Origin: Chitinophagaceae bacterium
GTDB lineage: Bacteria; Bacteroidota; Bacteroidia; Chitinophagales; Chitinophagaceae
Length of the DNA stretch: 39,557 nt
NCBI GenBank assembly: GCA_947454715.1
Contig: CANGMZ010000019.1
Location: 1 to 39,557 of the forward strand
Reading direction: 5' to 3'
Below the pieces are notes generated by a model, which was not told the origin of the DNA, ran no database searches, and worked only from the letters and a program-made list of their open reading frames with translations. A program made the translations under genes and the position numbers. This document shows positions 10,601-17,978 of the stretch, piece after piece. Each line of letters begins with the position of its first letter. Position 1 is the first letter of the stretch.

Positions 10601-12010
10601 CTGTAATGTAAAAATGGGTAAGTAAACTATAAGAATAATGATCTGACCAAATACGGCACTATTCATCATTCTACCTGCCGACTTACCAACAGCTTTATCC
10701 ATTTCCTGTTGTGTAATAAATTCATTTCCTGCATAAGCATTACTATGAGACAATTGGTGCATGACCGCCTCTACAATAATCACGGCTCCATCTACAATCA
10801 AGCCAAAGTCAAGCGCCCCCAAGCTCATGAGGTTACCACTGACTCCAAAAAGATTCATCATGATCACGGCAAAAAGCATAGCCAAAGGAATAACTGATGC
10901 TACCAATATTCCCGCTCTGAAATTCCCGAGGAACAGCACCAATACAAACACAACTATCAATGCACCCTCTTCCAGGTTTTTCTCCACTGTGCCTATTGCA
11001 TTATTTACCATTTTGCTACGATCGAGAAATGGCTCTATGACTACGCCCTCAGGCATTGTCTTTTGAATTTGCGCAATACGTTCTTTTACATTGACTATAA
11101 CGTCACTACTGTTTGCGCCTTTCAGCATCATTACAACAGCACCTGCAACCTCACCCTTGTCATTATAACAGATAGCACCATATCGGGTTGCAGCGCCAAT
11201 CTTAATATCTGCAACATCTTTAATGAATAGTGGCGTACCGTCTGCAAGACTTTTGATACTAATGTTCCGGATATCTTCGATACTCCCAACTAATCCTTCA
11301 CTTCTTATATACAGAACTGTTGGCCCTTTTTCTATATATGCACCACCGGTGTTCTGGTTATTGTTTTCCAGTGCTTTGAAAACATCACTGATGGTTATAT
11401 TATGAGACAATAATTTATTAGGGTCTATCTCTATAGAGTATTGTTTGAGTTTACCACCAAAACTGCTGATTTCTGCAACACCTTTTACACCTAATAATTG
11501 GCGGCGCACAATCCAGTCTTGTATAGTACGCAAATCAGTTTCTGTGTATTTCTTTTCATAGCCTTGTTTAGGCCTTACCACATATTGGTATATTTCACCT
11601 AGCCCTGTGGTGACCGGCCCCATTTGAGGCACACCTATACCCTGCGGTATCTCTGACTGTACTTGCTGTAGCCGTTCAGCAACTTGCTGCCTGGCCCAGT
11701 AAATATCTGTAGCATCATCAAAAACGATGGTAACTAATGAGAGACCAAAACGGGAAAAACTCCTGATTTCTTTGAGCCCGGAGATATTATTATTTGCCTG
11801 CTCTATAGGGAAAGTGATGAGCCGTTCAATGTCTGTAGCACCAAAAGAAGGTGCTACAGTGATTACCTGCACCTGATTATTAGTAATGTCAGGTACTGCA
11901 TCAATAGGTAAGCGGGTAAATTCGTAGCTTCCATATACAATAAGAGCAATGATAAAAAGCCCGATAATAAGTTTGTTTTTTATGGCAAACCCAATAATCG
12001 CATTCAACAT
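7667..12010 (-). CDS. CzcA-type heavy-metal RND pump fused to a TolC-like outer-membrane factor
   Basis: Residues 1 to about 1035 form a complete HME-RND transporter that expels divalent or monovalent metal using the proton gradient. TM4 carries the proton-relay acids D401, D407 and E414 (LDFGLIVDGAVIIVE). The porter segment reads MRFNELMTGARQD, like CzcA (Zn/Co/Cd type), with Glu where CusA has a metal-binding Met. I infer divalent metals rather than copper. Residues 1042-1447 form a TolC/CzcC outer-membrane factor that begins with its own Met and signal-like segment (MNATPLVILAVLILAPG). The two parts are in frame with no stop between them. Such fusions are, to my knowledge, common in Bacteroidota. 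How the second half reaches the outer membrane is unclear. The adaptor gene follows after 10 bp. Confidence 0.93.
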   Translation of the reverse strand: MLNAIIGFAIKNKLIIGLFIIALIVYGSYEFTRLPIDAVPDITNNQVQVITVAPSFGATDIERLITFPIEQANNNISGLKEIRSFSRFGLSLVTIVFDDATDIYWARQQVAERLQQVQSEIPQGIGVPQMGPVTTGLGEIYQYVVRPKQGYEKKYTETDLRTIQDWIVRRQLLGVKGVAEISSFGGKLKQYSIEIDPNKLLSHNITISDVFKALENNNQNTGGAYIEKGPTVLYIRSEGLVGSIEDIRNISIKSLADGTPLFIKDVADIKIGAATRYGAICYNDKGEVAGAVVMMLKGANSSDVIVNVKERIAQIQKTMPEGVVIEPFLDRSKMVNNAIGTVEKNLEEGALIVVFVLVLFLGNFRAGILVASVIPLAMLFAVIMMNLFGVSGNLMSLGALDFGLIVDGAVIIVEAVMHQLSHSNAYAGNEFITQQEMDKAVGKSAGRMMNSAVFGQIIILIVYLPIFTLQGIEGKMFKPMAQTVAFALLGAFILSLTYIPMMSAVFLSKKIKHKQNFSDRLMARIEAAYHLALSKVLGYPKTILAAVVSLFMIAAFVLTTLGGEFIPSLEEGDFAVELRVLTGSNLNTTIKAATQAAHILKTRFPEVEKVVTKIGSGEVPNDPMPMDAGDMMVILKDKKEWTSAKTFNELSAKMGKALEDVPGITAGFQFPVQMRFNELMTGARQDVVCKIYGENLDTLAAYATKLGGIVNTVDGVKNLYVEAVSGMPQIIINYNRAAIAQYGLNIADINRIVNTAYAGQSAGMVYEGEKRFDLVVRVSGDQRKDVTDIRNLLIPVPSGSQVPLAQLADVQVKVGPNQIQREDAKRRIVVGFNVRGRDVQSIVNELQQKVDKQMRLPAGYYTTYGGAFENLNAAKQRLMIAVPVSLILIFLLLFFAFNSVRQGLLIYSAIPLSAIGGILFLAIRGMPFSISAGVGFIALFGVAVLNGIVLIAEFNRLKLEGALGLKEIVLKGTNTRLRPVLMTAFVASLGFMPMAVSNGAGAEVQRPLATVVIGGLMIATFLTLFVLPVLYMIFEKRSFNKMNATPLVILAVLILAPGISKAQQNIDLKSAIDTALSHNLQVKNEQLRSEYRQSLIKTGVNIPQTTVFAESGQINSAYTDNKYGVAQTICFPVVYGKQRRLLVEEWKSSLLNVDMKNALLKKQVSEVFYNILYLQQKLQLLQHTDTLYAEFLRKAQLRLEKGEANVLEKATAETQLGQIRLQIDQLQSDIEVSRLQFKVLLNTAADVVPFAPNTKMALPAIDTSLLAAHPALKLLEQQQVTAQAALRLENARLLPDLSFMYNNTSIKGTGADEKFYDGLTRFQSVQVGVGIPLFPGAQLAKIRSARIDKTIAENSYSAGAQSLRFDYETAVAEYNKYSRMVSYFESTALANASLITTTADMQFSGGNINYLEWVQLINHATAVRSEYIESIRNLNVAVIQLHYFINN

Positions 12011-12114
12011 AAATTAAATATATTAAGCATTAATGAGATGATAGGCACGAGGTTCGTGCAAACACATAATGATATAAGGGAGCATCCCGAATATCAGATA
12101 GATTCAACAGATCA

Positions 12115-12510
12115 TTAACAAGATTTGGGAGGCTGCCAAATATTAGACAGGAAAGAAGATGTCAGGCAAATATTCTTCTGAAAATGTGATTGCTTTTCAA
12201 AAAAATACGTTTGCTTTTCTTTGGAAATAAATTCGTGAATGGGAGCAGGAGCAATGTAAACTGCAGTTAAAAAAGAAATGCAATTATCATGTGTTTTAAA
12301 AGGTAGTTTTTGATCCTTATCACTATCTGCATCATGATCATCGGGCTGAGAATAATGCATATAAAGAAAGTCTACAAATGTAAGTTCTGTATTACGCTCC
12401 TTATGCTCTTGAAAGTGTTGCGCAAGCATCGGCATCTTCAACAACTGATGTAACTCAGTTGTTGAAAACAGATACATTATCAAAAACGATATGGCAATTA
12501 TCCTGTTCAA
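12115..12510 (-). CDS. Small His/Asp-rich protein of the metal efflux operon (function unknown)
   Basis: The 131-residue product starts at TTG. This start gives a typical signal or anchor segment (NRIIAISFLIMYLF), followed by TELHQLLKMPMLAQHFQEH. It then has an acidic stretch with one histidine (PDDHDADSDKDQKLPFK) and ends NIWQPPKSC. I recall similar small proteins (QLLKLP..L..H..EH, then D-rich LPFK, then IWQPP) beside CzcA-type pumps in other Bacteroidota, but cannot name a family. The Asp/His cluster and His residues suggest metal binding (inference). It sits 35 bp after the receptor gene and 104 bp before the pump gene, inside the operon. Confidence 0.75.
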   Translation of the reverse strand: MNRIIAISFLIMYLFSTTELHQLLKMPMLAQHFQEHKERNTELTFVDFLYMHYSQPDDHDADSDKDQKLPFKTHDNCISFLTAVYIAPAPIHEFISKEKQTYFFEKQSHFQKNICLTSSFLSNIWQPPKSC

Positions 12511-12545
12511 TAGAACAAAAATAATGTAAAAAAAGCTGATATCGA

Positions 12546-14981
12546 TTAAAACTCTATTATAAATCCTAATGTAGGTATAAGGACGGCACTACTGTTATCA
12601 AGTATTAGCGGAATACCATTACTACCATCTGCCTTTAATGGCTTACCGTCAGTTGTCAGGAAATCTTTATTGTCAGTAGTTCTTTTGAAGGTATAGCTTG
12701 GGGCAGCGGGTTGCTTGCTGGCATAAGCATTAGTTATGTCCATATATAAGTCGAAAGTCCATTTTTTCTTATTCCATTTTTTATCCAGACGAATATCCAT
12801 TGAATTAAATGATTTTAGTCTGAGTGTATTAAATTGGGAATAATCTGTTATCCCAGTACCTAATGTAGTGTAATTTGCCTGAGATGCAGTCATATCAAAC
12901 GGAGAATAAGGAGCACCACCCTGATAACGGAATTTAATGCCTAGTTCAATATTACGTTTGAATTTGTAACCACCAATAAATGACAACAAATTACCATTAT
13001 CCCATGATGCGGGCACATATTTATTATTGCTGTTTGTGAACTCGCTCTTGTATAACGTATAAGACAGTATTACAAAGAAATTTCGTGTAAGTTTTTGCTG
13101 AAACTGGAATTCCATACCGTAGCTACGTCCCTTACCATCAGAAGAAATTGGTTCATTGCCCAGCACATTGAAATCCCCTCCCTTATTGGCCAATGAAATG
13201 CCATCAAGTCTTGAAACAGGATATCCGCTATAAGCTTTATAAAATCCTTCAAGCGTAAAACGAGCGCCCTGCCACTCTGGTAATACTTCAAACCCTGCAA
13301 CATAATGATCACACTGAATGTATGATGCCGATTTGTTTACATATTTGCCTGTAGTATCTGTATAACCCAATATAGTATAGGTAGGTATTTTAAAATAGCG
13401 ACCAATTGAAGCATTGAATTTTAAGTTATTAGAGATCGTATATGAACCTGAAAGGCGAGGTGAAAATTGCTTGAATACATTATTACCATTGGCCATAAAG
13501 GTATTACCATCTATGCGCACACCTAAAGAAAGATTAAGCTTACGATCTAAGAAAGTGCGAGCGACCTGACCGAATGCGCCATACTTTATGAAATTGATAC
13601 CTGTATTACTTTTAATAGTGATTGCCGGTTGCAAAACATTGCCATTACTATCTGTAACAGCATCTCTGTATTTGAGATACAGTTCATTTTTGTAATCATC
13701 TGCCTGCACCATAGCACCATAGCTATAGCTCCACTTTCCGAGAAATTTATTCATTTCAAACCTCAACTTCGTTTCAGCTTCTGTAGAATGAATCTTTAAA
13801 GTGCGGTCTGCTTCAACAGGGTTCTGGTTATCGAGATATTTATCTAATTGATTGTTGAGCATGTTCCTACTGAAAGTTAAATTCCAGAAGCCTTTATCGA
13901 CAAGTTTCTTTAATCCATAACCATTAGTGTAACTCCATTGTTTTATTAATGGATTAGAATGCAATATGTATACATTCTCAGGAGTAAGATTATTAGGCGT
14001 AAGGAAACTAAATTTATCTATAGCACCAATTGCAAGCGTATAAAAGCTTAGATTTTTACTGATTTTATAGTTGACTTTGTATTGAAAATCCCAGTAAGAA
14101 GGCTGAATAGGGATTTGTAATGCCTGAAACAGGAATTGTAAATATGATCTGCGTGCTGATGCCTGAAAAGAGATTTTATCATTGATAGGGCCATCAACTG
14201 AATAGGCAAGCTCTGTAGCACTCAGGCGTACATTATGCTGTACTTTATCGGGGTTTGCCTCTTTCATTTTCATCTGCAATACACCCGACAAAGGATTGTC
14301 ATATTTAGCAGGGAAAGCACTGGTATATAGATTTACATCCTGAATAAAAGAAATATTAATGATACCTGTAGGGCCACCTGCACTACCCTGAGTAGCGAAG
14401 TGATTGATAACCGGCACTTCTATTCCATCGAGATAATAGATATTTTCATTTGGCGCACCACCTCGAATAATTAAATCATTACGGTAACCACCTACGGAAC
14501 CTGAAGTACCACCAACACCCGGAAATGCCTGAATAACGCGAGACACGTCGAAATTACCTCCTGGATTACTTTTAATCTCTTGCGCTGAAAGGCTTTGAAT
14601 AGAAAGAGGCGTCTCTGCATTACGAGTAAATGGATTTTTGCGAATCACTACCTCGTTCAATGTTTTTGGTTGGCTTTTTTCAAGCTCTACCAGTACTACC
14701 TGCTCATTACCTGAAGAAACAACAATATTATATAGCATAGCCGCATCGTAACCTAACAGTAAAGCGGACAAATTGTAGGACCCGGCCGGAATATCTTTCA
14801 TTACAAAACGTCCATTACTATCAGATGTTGCCCCAAAACTTGTCCCATCTAAAATTACTGCTACATCTCTTATTATAGATTCTGTCTTTTTATCTCTAAC
14901 TACACCACTTATTTTACCTGTTTGGGCTATTGTAGTTATGGAAAATAGCAATGAGACTATAAAAAATAGCAATCTACTCAT
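12546..14981 (-). CDS. TonB-dependent outer-membrane receptor with CarboxypepD-like N-terminal domain
   Basis: This 811-residue protein should import a ligand through the outer membrane using TonB energy. The ATG at 14981 is chosen because it begins the signal peptide MSRLLFFIVSLLFSITTIAQ; the 35 upstream codons are AT-rich noise. A carboxypeptidase regulatory-like beta sandwich follows at about 22-108 (GKISGVVRDKKTES). The plug is at about 130-240 (NDLIIRGGAPNENIYYLDG), and the rest is a 22-strand barrel ending in a terminal aromatic strand (LGFIIEF). It is the first gene of the metal efflux operon, so its ligand may be a metal or metal complex (inference from context only). There is no SusD partner, which argues against a glycan uptake locus. 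Confidence 0.93.
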   Translation of the reverse strand: MSRLLFFIVSLLFSITTIAQTGKISGVVRDKKTESIIRDVAVILDGTSFGATSDSNGRFVMKDIPAGSYNLSALLLGYDAAMLYNIVVSSGNEQVVLVELEKSQPKTLNEVVIRKNPFTRNAETPLSIQSLSAQEIKSNPGGNFDVSRVIQAFPGVGGTSGSVGGYRNDLIIRGGAPNENIYYLDGIEVPVINHFATQGSAGGPTGIINISFIQDVNLYTSAFPAKYDNPLSGVLQMKMKEANPDKVQHNVRLSATELAYSVDGPINDKISFQASARRSYLQFLFQALQIPIQPSYWDFQYKVNYKISKNLSFYTLAIGAIDKFSFLTPNNLTPENVYILHSNPLIKQWSYTNGYGLKKLVDKGFWNLTFSRNMLNNQLDKYLDNQNPVEADRTLKIHSTEAETKLRFEMNKFLGKWSYSYGAMVQADDYKNELYLKYRDAVTDSNGNVLQPAITIKSNTGINFIKYGAFGQVARTFLDRKLNLSLGVRIDGNTFMANGNNVFKQFSPRLSGSYTISNNLKFNASIGRYFKIPTYTILGYTDTTGKYVNKSASYIQCDHYVAGFEVLPEWQGARFTLEGFYKAYSGYPVSRLDGISLANKGGDFNVLGNEPISSDGKGRSYGMEFQFQQKLTRNFFVILSYTLYKSEFTNSNNKYVPASWDNGNLLSFIGGYKFKRNIELGIKFRYQGGAPYSPFDMTASQANYTTLGTGITDYSQFNTLRLKSFNSMDIRLDKKWNKKKWTFDLYMDITNAYASKQPAAPSYTFKRTTDNKDFLTTDGKPLKADGSNGIPLILDNSSAVLIPTLGFIIEF

Positions 14982-15004
14982 CTTAATCTGTTTAAATTTA
15001 AATG

Positions 15005-15012
15005 CAAAAATA
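15005..15012 (-). promoter_or_regulatory. Putative -7 box of the receptor/efflux operon
   Basis: On the minus strand TATTTTTG matches TAnnTTTG and ends 24 bp before the receptor ATG at 14981. No TTG is seen at -33 and the surroundings are very A/T-rich, so chance is possible. Confidence 0.35.
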
Positions 15013-15127
15013 TAAACAATAACTATAAAAGAGAATAAAAATGAAATAGAAAGTAAACAAAAGATTTCAAAACAAAAGCAAAGCAAGAATTAACTAAGAA
15101 TCTACAAAACAGGGAGGGATCGTAATA

Positions 15128-15159
15128 TTGATAATTACAAAAAACTAAGGTTACATTTG
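15128..15159 (+). promoter_or_regulatory. Promoter of the GAF histidine kinase gene
   Basis: TTG at 15128-15130, a 21-bp spacer and TACATTTG at 15152-15159 form a complete Bacteroidota-type promoter. The ATG at 15177 follows 17 bp later, giving a leader of only about 10 nt. Confidence 0.65.
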
Positions 15160-15176
15160 TAAGACTACATAGTTAT

Positions 15177-16370
15177 ATGATATACCCGCTGGTACCCCAA
15201 AATGAAGCACAACGTCTTTCTAATCTGAAAGACTACATGATCATGGATACTATTCCTGAAAATGATTTTGATGATATTACTATGCTGGCATCACAAATAT
15301 GTGGCACACCCATATCTTTAGTGTCACTCATTGATGATCACCGTCAATGGTTTAAATCACACCACGGTCTTGATGTACGGCAAACGCCAAGAGATATTGC
15401 ATTTTGTGGTCATGCCATCAATACGCCTGATAATGCATTTATTGTAGAAGACAGTAGATTAGATCAACGTTTTCATGATAATCCGCTGGTAACTGCACAT
15501 CCAAACATTATCTTCTATGCAGGTATACCATTGGTAACACCTGAAGGGAATGCTTTAGGTACGTTATGCGTTATAGATAATCAACCGAAAATACTTAATG
15601 AGCAACAAATAAATGCGCTTCGTGCACTCAGCCATCAGGTGATGTGCCAATTGGAATTGAGGAGAAAAAACAGTCAGTTATCACTAACCTATGACGAACT
15701 CATCAATAACTATAATGATATTGAGCAGTTTGCCGCAATAGCAGCTCATGACCTGAGAAGCCCACTGCATAATATCACTTCATTAATTGATTTCTTTATT
15801 GACGAGAATGGTCAAAATATATCTGAAGATGGTTTTGAATATTTGAAACATATAAAAACCTCATCCCTTCAATTGACTAAGCTAATCGACGCTATACTTG
15901 AATACTCAAAATCTACACAGGTAATTATCACCCGTAAAGAAGCATTTAGTATTCAGGAGTTACTTGCCTCAATTGTAAAGTTGCTCAACCCCGCGGCGCA
16001 CATTACAGTCAATTATCCCAAACAGGATATGGTAATAAATGGTTCAAGAGTGGCAGTAAAGCAGATATTACTTAACCTTATCAACAACGCGATTAAGTAT
16101 AATGACAAAGCTGAAGGAAAGATTAACGTAGACTATTCAGAAACTGAAACTCATTATTATTTTACTATTTCAGACAATGGACCTGGTATACCCAAAGATA
16201 ATCTGGACTCTATCTTTGATTTGTTCAAAACTGTAAAAATCAGCACTAACAGTGGCACAGGTATAGGGCTTTCAATTGTAAAAAGATTGATAAAGAAACT
16301 CCATGGCAATATCAATGTTGAAACACAAAATAACATTGGCACAGAATTTTCTTTTACAATTAGAAAATAA
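15177..16370 (+). CDS. Soluble GAF-domain sensor histidine kinase
   Basis: This is the sensor half of a two-component system. The 397-residue product has no membrane segment, so it acts in the cytoplasm. A GAF sensor domain lies at about 20-155, with the family wording DIAFCGHAI, RFHDNPLV, FYAGIPL and LGTLCVID. The dimerisation/phosphoacceptor domain has H191 in AAHDLRSPLHN. The ATPase domain runs from about 285 to the end (N-box NLINNAIKYN, DNGPGIP, GTGIGLSIVKRL). No receiver domain is attached and no response regulator gene is adjacent. Its partner is therefore elsewhere, or possibly the receiver protein at 19178-19681 (speculative). It has its own promoter and a terminator that overlaps the convergent gene's stop. 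Confidence 0.93.
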   Translation: MIYPLVPQNEAQRLSNLKDYMIMDTIPENDFDDITMLASQICGTPISLVSLIDDHRQWFKSHHGLDVRQTPRDIAFCGHAINTPDNAFIVEDSRLDQRFHDNPLVTAHPNIIFYAGIPLVTPEGNALGTLCVIDNQPKILNEQQINALRALSHQVMCQLELRRKNSQLSLTYDELINNYNDIEQFAAIAAHDLRSPLHNITSLIDFFIDENGQNISEDGFEYLKHIKTSSLQLTKLIDAILEYSKSTQVIITRKEAFSIQELLASIVKLLNPAAHITVNYPKQDMVINGSRVAVKQILLNLINNAIKYNDKAEGKINVDYSETETHYYFTISDNGPGIPKDNLDSIFDLFKTVKISTNSGTGIGLSIVKRLIKKLHGNINVETQNNIGTEFSFTIRK

Positions 16371-16393
16371 CGATCGGCATATATTTTAGACTT

Positions 16394-16420
16394 AAAAGCT
16401 CCGCAATTGCAGGGCTTTTT
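16394..16420. terminator. Hairpin terminator between the convergent kinase and mannosyltransferase genes
   Basis: AAAAGCTCCGCAA pairs imperfectly (with G-U and one mismatch) with TTGCAGGGCTTTT and runs into five T on the plus strand. The T-run reaches the stop codon (16419-16421) of the minus-strand gene. Reading leftwards also gives a moderately T-rich tail, so it may serve both genes. Confidence 0.65.
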
Positions 16421-17897
16421 ACTTTGGGTAAACTCTAAACACCGCCCAGATATAAGAACGTTCCTGCCAGTGGTTAACATTTACCTTTAGCACCCAATCA
16501 GGAAATTGACAGTAAATACGTTCTATACGATACCCATCCAACTCCTTTGGCGGTATAATATTATTGCTCAGATATATTATGGGTTTACCGGCTATATTAT
16601 TTTTAAACACTTCTGCTAATTCTGCAGGCTGATGCAAGACCTGGATATTTATATTTTTAGGCTTGTAAAAATTAGTCTCAATGACATCCATCTTAAAAGG
16701 TGACTTATCAAATGAAACTATTGTAGTCGGTTGCAGATTGGCATAATTATAAATGAACTCATAATATTTCATTACTTCTTCAGCAGGAGTAAACATCTTA
16801 AATACAAGCACTGCTATATTGACGCCTGCAAGTACCTTAAACACAATTTTATATCCTTTTTTAATGGTATAGATTGAGCATAAATAGTCTAGCCCCAAGC
16901 AAGCAACATATATAAACGCATAAGATGCAGGGAATAAAAACCGCATCTCTTTATGACCAATAAGAAAATGCCCTACACAAAATGTGATACTAACCAGTGT
17001 GAATAAATTGAGTGTTTTTTTCCAAACACCTATCAAAAATAAAACAAGCAATGGCACACTAATAGGTGCAATACCTAGTTTTATAAACAGTACAAAATAG
17101 TACCACCAAGGGTCTACACCAAACTTAGCTGCTACATGTTGGATAATATTGACATTGAAATAGTTGAGCGGAGTAAGTACCCAATTACCATAAAACCAAT
17201 GATCAACAACAACTGACAAGCCCATAGCAATTACTGCAAAGAATGCCAACAGAAACCAGTCTCTAAATGACCACTTACTCACAAATAAAACCCACACAGC
17301 TAAACCAAGAAATGCAAAACCCATTTGCAACCGAAGGAATAATGTGAACCCTAACAGCAAACCAGATAAAAACAGAAATAGTAATCGCTTTGTCCCTGCC
17401 AACTCTTTTATCTGTAACATCATAGATATAGCCAGAAAAAAGAAATTAGCCGCTATGGTTTCTGCGGAAAAACGGACACCTATATAAGGGACAAACCACA
17501 AGTACATGCTGACTGCGACGAATAACTTAGCGGTGATGGGCGATTTAAAACCGGGCGTAAGCAACATGATTAACCTACAAGTAGTAAACCAAGTAAGCAC
17601 ACCCATGCTTAGCCTCAGCAAAAAAGCCAATGTAAATGGACTAGTCACACCTACCAACTCTGCAATGCGTGAAAACCAATAAACGATAAAAGGTTGCAGC
17701 GCAGTTCTGCACTGAGCAGTAAACTCCCAAGGCAAATCTGCAACGGGAGATAACCCACGTTTGTAATTGTAAAATTCAAGTATCTGAAAATGCTCATCGG
17801 GATGAAAATACCCAACACTAAACCATGCAGTAATCACCTGCACCAAAAGGCCCAGCAATAACCAATTACGATATGTTTTGTTGGAAAGAATATTCAT
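16419..17897 (-). CDS. GT-C membrane glycosyltransferase resembling GT22 mannosyltransferases
   Basis: The 492-residue protein is mostly hydrophobic, with about ten predicted membrane segments. Wording near the N-terminus (FHPDEHFQILEFYNYKRG) and later (LPWEFTAQCRTALQPFI, then GHKEMRFLFPASYAF) matches the GT22 family of PIG-B/PIG-M/Alg9-like mannosyltransferases. Those enzymes take mannose from a lipid phosphate donor. The acidic pair D/E in HPDEHF is the usual GT-C catalytic site in the first outer loop. The acceptor is unknown; a protein or envelope glycolipid is possible. A polyprenyl-phosphate mannose synthase gene lies at 24371-25072, a plausible donor source. It is convergent with the GAF kinase and is followed upstream on the same strand by the PDZ gene after a terminator. 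Confidence 0.8.
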   Translation of the reverse strand: MNILSNKTYRNWLLLGLLVQVITAWFSVGYFHPDEHFQILEFYNYKRGLSPVADLPWEFTAQCRTALQPFIVYWFSRIAELVGVTSPFTLAFLLRLSMGVLTWFTTCRLIMLLTPGFKSPITAKLFVAVSMYLWFVPYIGVRFSAETIAANFFFLAISMMLQIKELAGTKRLLFLFLSGLLLGFTLFLRLQMGFAFLGLAVWVLFVSKWSFRDWFLLAFFAVIAMGLSVVVDHWFYGNWVLTPLNYFNVNIIQHVAAKFGVDPWWYYFVLFIKLGIAPISVPLLVLFLIGVWKKTLNLFTLVSITFCVGHFLIGHKEMRFLFPASYAFIYVACLGLDYLCSIYTIKKGYKIVFKVLAGVNIAVLVFKMFTPAEEVMKYYEFIYNYANLQPTTIVSFDKSPFKMDVIETNFYKPKNINIQVLHQPAELAEVFKNNIAGKPIIYLSNNIIPPKELDGYRIERIYCQFPDWVLKVNVNHWQERSYIWAVFRVYPK

Positions 17898-17922
17898 ACT
17901 GTTGAGTAAAGTGTAAATTTAT

Positions 17923-17958
17923 TTAAAATAAAAGAGCGCAAAGCATTCTTTGCGCTCT
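17923..17958 (-). terminator. Rho-independent terminator of the PDZ protein gene
   Basis: A perfect 11-bp stem (AGAGCGCAAAG / CTTTGCGCTCT, 17933-17958) with a 4-nt loop is followed on the minus strand by TTTTATTTTA. It begins about 20 bp after the PDZ gene's stop at 17979. Confidence 0.88.
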
Positions 17959-17978
17959 CTGAATATTATTGAATTAGA

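Noticed and set aside
11223..11405. Several plus-strand frames inside the CzcA-TolC gene
   Set aside because: They are antisense shadows of a strongly coding minus-strand frame.
14982..15086. 35-codon N-terminal extension of the TonB-dependent receptor
   Set aside because: It is hydrophobic noise upstream of a perfect signal peptide and includes the candidate promoter.
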